NCBI GenBank assembly: GCA_022560025.1
Contig: JAFISE010000040.1
Span: 1 to 64,000, forward strand
Origin: Stagonosporopsis chrysanthemi
Taxonomy: Eukaryota; Ascomycota; Dothideomycetes; Pleosporales; Didymellaceae
Reading direction: 5' to 3'
Length of the DNA stretch: 64,000 nucleotides
Shown: positions 35,866-48,100 of the stretch, one piece after another
Layout of the letters: each line of letters begins with the position of its first letter
How positions within the stretch are numbered: the stretch's first letter is position 1
Program-made: the position numbers and the translations under genes
Notes under the pieces: model-generated
What the model was told of the DNA's origin: nothing
Database searches by the model: none
What the model saw: only the letters and a program-made list of their open reading frames with translations

Positions 35866-36249
35866 GTTGGATGCTGAGGGGCTTTGTATTTCCCTTGCTT
35901 GTGTGTAGATTATTCGTCGGGAGAAGCACAGGTCTAGTAGTCTATATAGTAGAAGGGGATTTCTGGGGTCGCTGCTCAACCGTGGAACATGATGAAAGAT
36001 GGGTCGTTGGTGCCAAAATCTATTCAGGGTCCATGCACCGCTAGTAACGTGTCATATCTTATTCCCACCTGTATTGCCATCAAAGTTCAAACGTGTTGCC
36101 GTAATGTCTTTATTGATCATGTTAGGCTGATCTATACAGTGAATCGAAGGAGGCCATGATGTCTTCTGATCATGTTAGGCCAACGCTTCCCCACTCATAC
36201 TTGGTACCGATGACTACAGTCGGCCAGCGAGCAGCATACGAGCGCACGG
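35866..36249. other. Upstream of mitochondrial-protein gene; short direct repeat
   Basis: 384 bp between two minus-strand genes. It contains a 14-bp direct repeat (TGATCATGTTAGGC at 36114-36127 and 36167-36180, 53 bp apart). Confidence 0.5.
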
Positions 36250-37061
36250 TCAAAAGTCACAGGACTCAGCAAGTAGAGCAGCCAGCTCTTCGAGAGCCTT
36301 CTGGTCCTCCTCGTCAAATCCGTTCTCCTCCGCACAGTCGATATCGATGATGGCGACGACCTTTCATGGATCAGTCCGATGTTCCTTCAAACTGCTCGAG
36401 GGGAATCAACGACCTACCTTCTCGTCCTTGACAATAGGTACAACGATCTCGCTCTTACTCGCACCGTCACAAGCAATGTGTCCCGGGAATTTCTCCACAT
36501 CGGGCACAAGCTGCGTCTGCTTCGTTTGCGCCGCAGTTCCGCAGACGCCACGTCCGAAGGCGATGGTCTGGCACGCTACTTGGCCGTGGAATGGGCCAAG
36601 CAGGAGTTGCAGCGGGCTAGAGGGGTCGAGAAAGTAGAACCCGCTCCAGTTGACGCTTGAAGATGGTGCAGACAGGGAGTGATACGCGTGCCAAAGTAGG
36701 GAAGCTGTGTTGGAGAAGTTGCTAGGTGCGTATTAGTCACACATTTGCGCACCAACGGCAACGACGATGCAGACTTCTCTTGCAGAAGAGGTTGCTGAAA
36801 ACCAGTGTACATACCAGACCTGTTGTCCTGTCAGCTATGGCCTCGATATTAAAAAAGAATTGACAAATCGCCATATTGCAAGTCGTTGCACTTACCCAAT
36901 TTCTCTGCCCATCAAACAGCGCCCTAGCCTGCTCCATCACCTGGGCATACACCTCTTGCTTCGTCAAGCCATCCGCAAAAGAAGACGCGTCTGCATGAAC
37001 CTTGACGTGGTATTCAGTATCCTGAACTCCACGACTCGCAGCTCTACGGTGCGCATACCAT
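36250..37061 (-). CDS. Free methionine-R-sulfoxide reductase (GAF-domain fRMsr)
   Basis: Five exons give 175 residues: 37061-37059 (only the ATG), 37000-36896, a 5-nt micro-exon 36819-36815, 36721-36418 and 36360-36250. The GAF domain shows NWVCNFSN, LLWHAY, WSGFYFLDP, GPFHGQVACQ and SEIVVPIV. Three cysteines at 88, 98 and 122 align with yeast fRMsr Cys91, Cys101 and Cys125, the redox centre that reduces free L-methionine-(R)-sulfoxide with thioredoxin. The micro-exon GTCTG is required: it supplies Val37 and two bases of Cys38 and restores both the family sequence and the frame; direct joining of its neighbours shifts the frame. Without the first intron the ATG runs into a TAG five codons on. 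The protein is cytosolic and protects against oxidative damage. Confidence 0.9.
36815..36819 (-). other. 5-nt micro-exon of the fRMsr gene
   Basis: On the minus strand the sequence reads ...GACAACAG, GTCTG, GTATGTAC..., that is, an acceptor, five exonic bases and a donor. Flanking introns are 76 bp (36820-36895) and 93 bp (36722-36814). The five bases complete the NWVCN motif conserved in the yeast protein. Confidence 0.8.
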
Positions 37062-37726
37062 TATTTTTTTTCGCGGTTCTGCCAAATTCTCGCTACACGG
37101 CACAATTTGGTGGGTTGGTTGGAGGGTGGAACACAAACGTAAGAGGTGCAAAAGTCTTGCCGTGGGCCTCCGAGATTTGGTAGGGTGAGCTAATTGGCGG
37201 CGAACCTCACGATTCAAGACTGTCACTTGAGAGAATCGGTGTTTGCGAAGAGGAAGAAGGCAGCGGGAGTTCTTGTGTGCATAATGGCGGCTAAACGAGA
37301 TGAGGCTCTGTGGTTTTGTTTTACGTCCTGCCTCATTTGTAATCGATACTGACGTTGCGTGCTTCATCCTTGCATGATCACAGCGAAAGCATTCTTGTGG
37401 CAAGACCATGTGCTACTCCAATCTATGAACAGCTTATCTCTGGAAATTCTTTATCTTTTTTTCAATGCTTGATTGCTTGTTGGAGTTGAAGTGGCAACGG
37501 AAGCATACCCCTGACTTATTTTAGGTCTGCAATTCGGACAAACACCAAGTCGAGAACAACACCGAAGAACACGGTTGCAGTCATGCCGCTTGCCGAGTCT
37601 GACCTTGGAAGGACTTGATCTGGATGTGATACAAGTGCAGAAGGATGCAATGCACTGATTTCAAGCACATTATATATTTTATAAACTCTCAAGTTTCCAT
37701 CACAGTAATGAAAACTATTCAAAGCT
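37062..37726. other. fRMsr promoter region up to the tRNA; no gene seen
   Basis: 665 bp. A 101-codon minus-strand frame at 37516-37821 is antisense of the tRNA gene and not a protein. Confidence 0.5.
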
Positions 37727-37798
37727 GGCCGGTTGGCGCAATGGTAGCGCGTGGCCCTCCTAAGGCCAAGGTTGCGCGTTCGAGTCGCGTATCGGTCG
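37727..37798 (+). tRNA. tRNA-Arg (anticodon CCT), intronless
   Basis: The 72-nt sequence folds into a full cloverleaf: acceptor stem GGCCGGT/ATCGGTC (with two G-T pairs), D stem GCGC/GCGC with the GG of the D loop, anticodon stem TGGCC/GGCCA with loop CTCCTAA, so the anticodon is CCT reading the Arg codon AGG, variable loop of five, T stem GCGCG/CGCGT with loop TTCGAGT. Internal A box (TGGCGCAATGG) and B box (GTTCGAGTC) are intact. The discriminator is G. No intron. CCA is not encoded, as expected. The CA following is chance. Confidence 0.95.
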
Positions 37799-37812
37799 CA
37801 GATTATGGTTTC

Positions 37813-37817
37813 TTTTT
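37813..37817 (+). terminator. RNA polymerase III terminator of tRNA-Arg
   Basis: Five T residues on the plus strand, 14 bases after the tRNA end, match the standard pol III stop signal; a second T run follows at about 37822-37826. Confidence 0.75.
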
Positions 37818-38867
37818 GCATTTTTAGCAGACATTTACACTCTGTTCATGCAATGCGGGCGTGACGCATTTGGTAATCCGCATGATAGCGCTACCTTTGT
37901 AGTGTGAGGCACGCGTTGTCAAGTAACGTCGAGGTATATATGTATGCGAGATCACAGCTGCCGATTGTATTGCGATCAGAATTGGGTTTCAAGTCACCAC
38001 TTATGCCGGTCATCTTGGTGGAAGGCACTGATACCACGACAGAGTGTGACTGTATTGTTTGGGAAATTGACGATATTACAGTCTAGACAACTGTTCCGCC
38101 CGCCATCCCTGAACAGCAGGTGCCGGGGATGCGATCAAGATTCAGCCACCATCTCATATGACCAAGGCAGTCCTTTGTACTGACAATGACAGCTTGGGGT
38201 TGCTGAGCTCAAGAACTGCTCTTTAAGGCCGCAGTGACCCAAATATCACACTGGCAGACATGTCATGAGATATTGAGCTCAGCCACTATCACTTAAGACT
38301 ACAAGCATGAAGCCCGAATGTTTTACCGCTTCCTCTTTACGCTGCCGCGACCTAGAATCAGCGACCAACACGCAGAGATCTGTTAGGCTCAGGCACTACC
38401 CCTTGAGAGTACAGCAACTCGAACTTGGTGGAGAAGAGAAGACGAGAGCTAACGCACGCAGGGAGGCAATCCTTTCCTAATCGCTGGCGGCGTTGCAGAA
38501 CAGAACGTTCCTGCTGGAGACGATGCGGGGGTGAGTGGTTGATGACGTCTGCTCACGCCCCTGGGCTTGCTTTGCTCTGCTCTGTTGAGATTGACCTCCT
38601 TTGTAGTGAAACAACAGGCATTTCATTTGGGGAGCAGAACTAAGCTGCGACACAAACATAAATGAACTCGCAGGAATGCATTCAGGGAAAGTGAGGAGGG
38701 TCCGTCGGATATTCTAACGAGTGTGAGGACTCTGCTCGGGTCTGCAGGGCTGCCACTACCAGAATTGTCAGTCTTTGGCAAACCGTTAGGACTCAGATCG
38801 TCTCGGTATGTTAGTTATTCACCCGTCATGCAACACCGCCGTTTCATACGTCTCCGCAGCTGGCAAG

Positions 38868-39262
38868 CTACCTGGTCGTTGTTGCTAGCGCTTGAGATGT
38901 TGGTATGTTTGTGTGGATCACACAGAGGTCGAGTGCTAGGGACAATGCCGATATCGCCCAATCCAAGTTCTCAAGTAGGAGATTAAGGGACTCACAGACT
39001 TTCATCTTTTTCCACAACTTTCCAACCCTCTCTGCTTTATGCCTGTCCATCAGAATAGCATTCTGAAGTTCCACCCATCAGGCGTCGAGTGTGCTAGGGT
39101 TGTTGTGCGATATCTCGAAGATAGGCCAGAAATGGTCGTGATCGATATTCAGATGAGTATACTTCTTCAGGTAAAGGTATTCCTTATCAAATAGGAGCAA
39201 CAGGTTGCTGCGTACAATGTAGCAATCACTGTAAGTGCCACAATTTGTTCGCGAGAGAGCAC
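38868..39262 (-). pseudogene. Eroded coding relic, family unknown
   Basis: On the minus strand a frame from about 39245 to 38868 reads as normal protein (for example DCYIVRSNLLLLFDKEYLYL, then WVELQNAILMDRHKAERVGK) with one internal TGA at about 39078-39080 placed directly before TGG, which could be a mutated TGG (Trp). Upstream the match to coding-like sequence continues after a frameshift near 39245. No ATG starts it and I do not recognise the family. A dead host gene or a mobile-element fragment are both possible. Confidence 0.4.
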
Positions 39263-41554
39263 TCTGCGCGCGGCTCTACTAAAGAAGCGTCTTTGTAATC
39301 CCATACCGGTCGTAGGAGACGTTTCTCTTGGGCTCTTAGGAACTTTTGCTCTGCTTATGCTAAAAGAGTGCGGATAACAGGCATGTTACATTGCTATTAA
39401 CTCCTACTATTGTATCGAAGAGGTTGTAACAGCTGCCTCTTTGCAGGCTGGTACAATTCGCAGTTCTATGAAGCTGTTGACACAGCTTTTTATACTGTCT
39501 GATCCTGACCATGTCACAGCAGTCGTGAAGCTACACATCAACTGCGTAGCCTGCAGCGCACACTTCCAGACTGCGTGAAGTCACTTACGTCGAGATGCCA
39601 TGTTCTGCCTCCTAAGGCCACCTAATACTTCCACATATAACGCCACACTCACCATGTGACAGCTTGATGTAGTCTCGAGTCGCCTCTTTGACGCGTATAC
39701 AGTACACACTCACGTCCCGACCACGGCATCCTCGTCCGAGATTCAAGTTCCACCATACTACAGCCCAGCAAACATGTGATCATGGTCCCAAACTTTGTGC
39801 GCCATGCTACCACATCCCCGGGACCTCCACTCCCATCAGCACAGGACCGAACCTTCATCTCCGCGGCGACTGTGTACGCGTGCGAGAAGTCGCCGTCCCA
39901 TCAAATTTGCCCTCGCCACAACACCATGCCTTCTGCAGAACCCAAGGCATCGCAGCAAGTCGAGCCTTGCAGCCTCGCCAAGCTAGTCAGGTCTAAATTG
40001 CAAAGGGGCGGTCTGGTAAGCGCGCCATGGATCTGGAAGCCATGCGGTCCTGCAGTCCAGCTGTGAAGTTTGGTTTGGCATAAGGGCCTTTGTTCTCGCG
40101 CATGGGCTCACGCCGCAGCGGCGGAGACATGTCCGGTTGGCAGAGCAGCGACGCGGCTGTAGATGCCGATCGTGGTCGGTGAATTCGATGCTGGGCATTT
40201 TCGCAGAGTTTATTCTGGTTCGATACGAAGGACCACACAGTAGATTTTGCTCGTGAGATTGGCCGTGTACGTATTTGGGCTGTTTGACCGACGATTGACT
40301 TGTCCGGGAGAGAGCGCAGTTGCGTCTCCAAGGATTACTATTAGTGTAGAAATACCGAGCAATAGGATTGCTTCGCAAACAGCCCTTGAATTGTGCCGCA
40401 ACCTGGGCCGTTTCGGCCGCTCTCAGCTCCGAGCATTGACATAATTCAAAGCTACAGTCACAGCCTCATGTTTATCGAACATGATAAGTAAGTCAATGGT
40501 TGTCAAGGTGGAGATCCAGAATCGCGGTCTGAAGCCCTCCCGCAAACCGCTGCATTGTTTGTCCTCGAGTGGTATCCAGGTCAGCCTAGACTCCTGCCTT
40601 TTGACTAACGAGTACATTGTTGCGGCACTCCACGGATCTCTACTGCTGACGCGTATGGAGTGCAGCAAATGAGGGGTCAGAGGACCCAGTTCCGAAACGC
40701 TTGTCAAGAGGCTGAGTGGCGTGCATGATCTTTCCATGCCTCTCTTTAGCATATTGTGGGGAAACGTGGAGTGGCCAGGTCGTCTTAGTGCTTGCCTCGC
40801 GCGGATGCGATTCAGCTTTGATACATGCGTGTGGTGACAATTCTGATTTGAGATGAATGCACGTATGAAAGATGAGACGTGAACTTGCTCATGCCGACTA
40901 GAAAGGAGATGAGAGATGTATGGTTGGAAGGATTTCGATATCGAACAGTGATGTATTTTGTAGTTGTAAAACCGCAATTCAGGCCTTCCTGGGTCGACTT
41001 TTGTTCTTTGCCTTGTTCTTCGAACACAAAACGACCGAACACCTCAGCCTGGAGCACAAGACAGATCATAACATCGTAGCGGCCATAGAAACTAGCCTGA
41101 AAACGGCCGAAGCCAATGGCTATCCGATCTCTAAAGATCGACTTCGATAGTGAAGTTGAAGTCTGGAGCCACTTTTGATACAAATCTTGTCTTTTGAACT
41201 TGTGAAACAGAATAAACGCCGTATACCAGAAAATCCCAGAGTGAGCTCTGAACACGGGCTCGTAGTACAAAAGAAACATGAGGCTGCTCGTGTAAGTCCG
41301 TACAAGGCCTCGAAAAGCTGTACAAGAATATCGTTACGAACAATCGGTAACGTCAGTATACTCATAAGGTCATCTACTGGACGCCTAGGAATGGTATCGA
41401 GGCGGGGTCGGCTGAACTTGTTGCCTCTGGGGAGTGATGGACATGCGAAATTGGAGACCATCGACATAACATCGTGCATTTCGTCTCGGCGTTGCGGGCG
41501 ATAATGTACGTATACAACGTCGCTTGTCTACATGATTGGGTGAAGAGGTGAGCT

Positions 41555-44500
41555 CTACGCAGCAGGGCCAAGGACCGAGTTTTCGGCGCGTTGGTTGATG
41601 CAATGAGCATGCGTTTCTAGGGCTCGTGCCTGCACTTGTGTGACTGCTGTTGAACTTAGCGATCGTCGACGCACTGCTACGGTTGCTACTCACCAGGCCA
41701 AACGGCAGCTTTTGATAGCATGTAGGATGTTACCATCAAGAGCTTGGTGCCAAAACCACAACGACTCATCCCTGATATTCCAGGAACCGAGTTGATAATA
41801 TTGTTACAAGAAATGTCGTAGGCCATCTTCAGGTCGGCATTGTGTAAGATGTCTGCGATCTTCTGCAAAAGCTTAACGTCCTCCTCTTCGAGACACATTA
41901 TTGCAGGGACTGTAGAGTAGTCAATGTCATCTCTTCCAAGAACGCCGAGGTATCGACCGACACGGTCTTGAACGGTTGCGACCCATTCAGCGAGAACTTG
42001 TGCGCAGTCAAACGTGCAAAGGGCAGATGAGTTAGGCAACTCTCTGGCGGTGAACTCGGCGTACGTAGCACCCAGCTTATCCGCCATGGACAGAGAGTCG
42101 GCGGCGTAAAAAGCTGCTTTTCGGAGATGCCGCTCACGCTTTGTCGATGGCTGGATGCCGCCATACATGGAGTTGTCCAACTGCTGGCCAAGTTGACTGG
42201 GAGAAACGGCTTTGGCAGAATCAGAGCGCTCGGGTGATCCGTCGGCTTGGGCTACAATGTCGACACCCTTAGCAAGCTCGTTGGCCATGCCCTCAAAATC
42301 TCGTTGCCACAGGAGCTCCTTTGCTCTGGAAAGATTAACGAACAGCCGAACGTAAGCCAGATCTAACAAGGGTATGCAGTCTGCAGATAGCGGACCGAAC
42401 GGGCTAGGCCGTTCGATGCTGTGGTTCGGATTGGCTCTCCAAGCAGCCTGCCACGCTTTCAGAGCGGGTTCAACTTGGGCATGCATAGCTTCCGTCTCCT
42501 GTGTTTTCCATAGACGCCCGGTGTGTCTCTGTCGAGTCTCCCAAATGTAGACATGTAACGCATTGATGAGGATGTAGCAGCCGAAGGTACTGGGCTGTAT
42601 ATCACTCTCGATCTGGTCATTCAGTGAGCTGCTTCCAAAAGGTTGACCAAATTGCGAACGCGTAGCGCTCTGACGAGTGCTCGCTTCAAGCAAGTAGGTC
42701 ATGGCAGCGTTGAATGACAGAGTTCTGGACTGCGCAGTCACCGAGCCACCCATGGCCACCCATGCCTGAGGATTTTCGGCAGACCAAAGATCCTCTTCGC
42801 AGGGGAGGTCAAGGCGAATTTCAGAATTCAGTATCCGTGGAGCGTGGGCGTATGCTGAGACAAGCAAGCTAGACATAGAGAATACAGCGTAGTACGTTCG
42901 CTTCTTCTCCTCCGCCTTTTTCCATTGAATCCACTGACCGTATTCATTACGCACATCTGGAGGCGAGTCTGCATGCCCGTTTGTGTCGTCCGTCATTGAT
43001 GTATCGTCACCGTTTGTATGCCCTGGAGGACTTTGAGTCATCTTCTCTGCCGATGTCGGCTTATCTAGTCCTGCAGCCTTTGCAAGACTGACCAGGGCCG
43101 CGCAATGAGTGCTTGCCACTTCGGCAGCCTGTCGATCGCCACAATTGTGACCAAAGATCAGATTGAGCAGCATCGCCTGTACCAGCCATAGCGGGGGCTT
43201 GTTGATAGACTCGTTCGCGGCGCTGGGGCCGTTAACAGCAGCTGTTAGTCCCGCCCGACGCCGTTCGTCCAGGTAGTACAATATCAGTTTCTTAGCGGCT
43301 TCAAATAGCTCTTTTGCCACGACTTGCTCGAATTCGTACAAGGCGCCGATAGCAGCCATGGCAAGAATAAGGCAGCCGCCACCGCCAACCATACCGTCAT
43401 GGCTGTAGTTGGTTGTGCTGCGAAGCTGGTATGTGTAGGCAGGGGTATCGAAAGACAAGGTCGGAATATGGAGGAATGGCAGGTGCGGATGGAAGTACAG
43501 TATGTAAGCGTTTACGTAGCGCTGAATATCCATAGTGCTTGGCAGCGAAGCATTTTGAGCTTGTGCTGAAAGAGGAGAGCTGATTTGTGGCTGGGAGAAC
43601 CGACGTTGTGGGTTGCCTACTGCTAGAGCTTGCTGTAAGTTGATCATGAGGGCCTGCCGTGTGGTTTCCGTAATTGTTTCAGTAGAGACCGAAGTCACAG
43701 AACTGTGCCGCGCACTGCCGTTCATCGACGCTGAGGATATGCTGCCGGCATCAGATTGGAAGGTCAAAGGTGCCTGAAAGTATTGGTTTGGCATACCCGG
43801 TATGCCTGCTGAAGGGCTCATTGCAGCATGTGACGGTGGCGAGGTGATGTAAAAGTCATTCTGTGAAGCAGGGTCTGCAAGCTCCTGTGTTCCCATGGTG
43901 TTCATCATCAATTCCGGAAACACGGGCGCCATGGCGTCGGTGAAGGCCAATGGGTTGATGTGAGATTGCGTTGGTATTGGGTTGTGCCACATGGCCACAG
44001 AAGTCGGCTGTCCTGATCCGTCTAGCATGACTTCGTTAAAAGCACCCTGACTGGCAGTGCTGATAGCGGATGGAGACGATCCCTCAATCGCGTTCTCGTT
44101 CGAAAACATCATTTGGTTGTCCAGACTTGCACTCCATGCAAAGTCATCCTCTTCAACCGGATTGTTACCTGCGAAAGGATTGGCAAACTGCCTGAAAGGC
44201 GACTGCGGTTGGGCGAGGTTTCCGTTGAAATGGTGTAACTGGTTGGGGTTGATGGTTGAGCCAGACGAGCTGCCAAAGAACTTTTCTAGCTCAAGATCAT
44301 CAGGACCTGGTGCTCCATGAACTGGTGCTGTACGTAATCCACCTCCGCCCATGCCCCCGAAACCAATGTGTGTGTCTAGCCGCGGTAATCCATGGTGTTG
44401 CCCATGGTTGCCCATGGCCGTGGACATGCCTCTGTAGTCGTACTGACTTTGACCACCAAATCCTGAAATGCTTGCATGCCGTGAGTGGCCCGGATGGGCC

Positions 44501-45119
44501 GCATGCCCGGGAGACATGGCAACGTTGTGAAATGCAAGGAAGTTTGCATCGATAGCACCAATGGTGTTGGCGCGCGGCCGCATACTTCCAGTACCAGGAA
44601 TCACGCTGCTAGCATTGCTTGAAATGGAATTCTTGCGAACGCGGTTTGCAGCATTGGTTGGTGGTAAAGCGGTCGTGCTTTCTCGTCTCGCGTTTCGGGG
44701 TCTTGTGGAGGTCGCGCCTTGTTGATGCAGCTTCTGTTGGTGACGTAGAAGCAGGTCGCGCCGTGCAAAACATCTTGCGCACTGTGGGCATTCGAAGGGT
44801 TTCTCCTTGGTGTGCGATCGCTCGTGGCGCTTTAGATGTTCCAGCCGTGCGAACGAGCGGGTGCAGGTGGTGCAGATGTGCGGCCGTGGCTTGTCGGTCT
44901 TTGGTGGCGGGAAGGTCGTGGTAGGAGGTTGTGTGGTTTCTAGTTTCACCGTTTGTGCAGAAGCTACAGTTGGTTAACGCTGTTAGCTGTGGGTGGGCGC
45001 AGTGGAAGTCAAGGCATACTGTTACTGCTGGTGCCGTTACTGCTCCCTGATTCGTCGCTCGGAAGGTTCACAGGCCCTGTGGGGCTGGCGTCGTCGTGCC
45101 GGTTCGACATGTTCGACAT
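41555..45119 (-). CDS. AmdX-like C2H2 transcription factor with fungal_trans domain
   Basis: Three exons (45119-45020, 44963-41694, 41646-41555) give 1153 residues. Two classical C2H2 fingers stand at residues 64-84 and 92-113 (CTTC...RHERSH and CPQC...RHQQKLH), joined by TKEKPFE; finger sequence and the [21 protein letters not shown] block match Aspergillus AmdX and related Adr1/Klf1-like factors. A disordered Gly/His/Asn-rich region follows, then the fungal-specific middle domain (from about [18 protein letters not shown]) and a helical C terminus. The large exon alone opens at a GTG, not an ATG: a small first exon ([10 protein letters not shown]...) joined by a 56-bp intron supplies the true start. 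At the 3' end GTGAGT and a CAG acceptor 47 bp on add about 30 residues; if unspliced the protein ends WPGE. It probably regulates carbon or nitrogen use. Confidence 0.88.
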
Positions 45120-48100
45120 ATTCGAGTTCTGTGTTTGCAACGTATTTGAACGCCCTCAAATGTCGATCTGACGATACAGGTGCGGTCTCAAAGAAAGCGC
45201 GCAGCTCGCTAGGTGCTCAACGTGCAAGGCTGGTGCGTTGATCTGGGGTCGCCGGATGGAGCTGGTGCAACTGGCGGTTTCGGGACCGCGCCGAGAGCTA
45301 ACAAACAAAGAGTGTGGAAAATGCCGAGTCCACGACTCTGGGAGCGTCAGTTACACTTCCCCTTTGCGAGAACCTAGTAGGTGGGAGGTTGGTACCTTAT
45401 AATGACCACTAGGCGTCAAACGTCTGTTGAGACGTGTTGGCTCCGATCACCGGGGCCGTGACCCAATGTTTCAGTACGGGGTAAGGGGATGGTGCTGATG
45501 ATGCTGATGGTGTATAGATAACAATGTAGTGCAGTCCCACTGTTTGGAGAGGTCCAATTGGGCGTGGGTGTGAATCAACGGTGTAGCGTGGTAGGAGATG
45601 GTGGCCCTGGCAGTGGAACTGGCGGCAATCAAATGACGCAGCTCAGAGTTCAAGGCGAACGATAAACTGATGAACAGAAAGGACCACGGGAACAGCAATG
45701 TCCTTGGGCAAGTCGGGCCGCCTGGATGGCTGGGATGCAAGTGCGAATGCGTGTTCACGGAAGGGCCCGGTTGCTGGTCCCAGTGTGGTAGACCACTGCG
45801 GACGCCCTGAGAAGGCCGGAATTGAAGCAGACTGCGTGGGCGGCCCAGCAAACAGCACTCGATGATGGCAAGACTGCTCACTCGCGCCGTCCACGGTGCA
45901 AAATCCTGGATACACCGCAGTCACTGCGCCAGGACGAGCGATGGCAAGCTCTCGACTTCGCGGCGTTGCAATTGGCTGCTGGCGAGTGGCCCGAGGGAAT
46001 CAGTGGAGGGGCAGCCGAAAGCTGGGGTATTGACCAGGATGCGAGCGCCTCGTCGCTCAGAGCAACAGAGGATTGAGGCTGCGGTTGCAAAGGTCAACAA
46101 GAACAGCTGCAACGTCTGCACAGAGTGTGACGATGGAGGCAGAGGCAATGGCCAGCGGACGGCGCAAGTCGCAGGTAAGCAGATGGCCCAGGGCCACAGC
46201 ACAGCGAACCAGAGGCAGCGCGCGGTTGCATGACACACCAACGCTCCAAGCTCCCAAACCCCAGAGCTGCCGAACAGTTCCACGCCTCCGAGCAGGGCCT
46301 GCTGCAGCACCAAGGGCCATCGAAAACGGGATCGCGCCCTCGTCGACGCCACCTAGCGCAGCCAGGGTCTGGCTCAGTCGCCCGACGAGGCCCCGTCGAC
46401 GCACACTGCTTCTAGAGGCGGCAAACGATGAACAGCACACGCTGATCCTCATGCTTGACGACCCGCTTCGGAACCCGGCAGGCATCGCAGCGCCTCAGAC
46501 GGCGTCAAATCTTCGCTGCTTCGCTGCTTGGCCGCAGCAATCCGATACAGGGGTCCGGCAGCGCAGCGCCTCGGCCCAGTGCCAGAAACGGCAGCGCGAA
46601 CGCTGTGCCGACCTCTGTGGTGCGCGCAAAGACGAGCAGTCGAGACTGACCGTCGGACCTGCTCCCTAACAAACCATCAAGTTGCCCCTGGGCCCTGGCG
46701 GCGCCGCTGTGTGTGAAGTCGTCTCCGCTATTGTATGGAGCCGGGCTGGAAGATTGGCAGCGCATCACGGGCCCTAAATTAACTCACAGCGGGCATCAAT
46801 GTCACTTGCCCATGGAAGGTTGTCACAATTATATGCCCTTGTGAGACCGCGTTTTATGAAAGGACGCAGCATGCATTGCACAACCCTGGCATTCGCTGTC
46901 CTGCACAATGTTGATGGCAACCGGCGCAGTGCAAAGTTGCCTTATTACTGCTGCAACACAGACAGGCGCGGTCGGCCATGGACAAGCGCCAGACTACACC
47001 AGAGAACAACCACACGAGGCATACGCTATGGGGACGCGGCCTGGCGACTACATTGCTCGATCGAGCTGGACAGTGACCGGCCTCGCAGACGACACAGTAT
47101 AGTACGTACCCGCGACTCCTGCACCCATGGAGCTGACCACACCGATGTCAGCGTCGCACCGTCTATGGACGCAAAAGTCTGGGGAAGCTGGAGTCGACTG
47201 GGGCCGTTCGGCGGTCCAACCACCGTGCGTTCCCCACAGTCTCAGAGCGGCTTAAAGCTGGCGCTCTTGGTGCAGGCGGCCAGTGCTCACATGCATATCC
47301 TTGATTGGCACCGCTTACAGCCCACTTCGACTTCTCCGAAACGGCTTGCCCGTTCCTCTGAAGGACCCAGGCCACAACCCTAGCCCGCCTGTGCAGCGAT
47401 GCCACGCCATGCTCTGCCGACGCTGATCAGGGCCGTCTTTGCGACTCCTGCTCAGCTAGGTCCATCTGCGCAGGCCCTCGAACGAAATTTGCAGGCAGGC
47501 GCAGCAGCCCGTTGTCGAGCACATGGCCACAGAAAGGCCGCAGCTTGGTGCACGCCGCTTGTAGAGAGCGATTTTTGACGGGTCTGTAAGACTCGGAAAC
47601 AAACGACCCTGTCCAATACACGTCCTTGTGCCGATGCAGAGACCCGCCAATAAAGACCATGGTGGATACATATTTCACTGCACATGACCTACAAAGCGGG
47701 CCCTGACAACGCGCTGTTTGAGTAGGCTGAGACGACCAGCCAGCCAGCATTTTCCGTCGTTCTCCTAGCCCCGGATTTGGAACGTCATCACGTTTGACAA
47801 CTATTCCGGGTGGATGCTGCTGCGAATCCTCGAAGTACTCATCGCCTGAGCTTAAGCTCTTACGGCGCGCTCAAACCCGTTGTACAAATGCAAAGCTTGA
47901 CCTTTGACTGACACCAGCTCCCAGCATAGCCTGTATTGGCATAGACGATGACGTCGATCCTTTCTCTCGAAGAACGAAACCGATGCTGTTGTGCATGCGC
48001 GCTATCAGGTTCATGAGAGATCAGCACTCCTCTTGCAAAGCAGAAGCTAAGCCACAGAATACGTCAACACAACCAAATCATAGTCGCAATCCGTCCAGCC

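Larger units (their letters stand above)
37799..41554. other. Gene-poor region after the tRNA
   Basis: 3.7 kb with no sound gene. Signals present: three diverged copies of a GAGCTCA...CACT...CTT(T/A)A(A/G)G-like block at about 38204, 38273 and 38385, an eroded coding relic at 38868-39262 (listed separately), and a short plausible first exon at 39926-40015 (starting MPSAEPKAS, followed by GTAAGC) with no clear continuation. The position beside a tRNA gene is a common insertion site for retroelements, but no transposon protein was recognised. Confidence 0.5.

Noticed and set aside
37516..37821. 101-codon minus-strand frame
   Set aside because: It reads the tRNA-Arg gene on the wrong strand, a common false protein.
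46073..46669. 198-codon plus-strand frame
   Set aside because: GC-rich, Arg/Ala/Ser-rich, overlapped by long frames on the other strand and without any motif.
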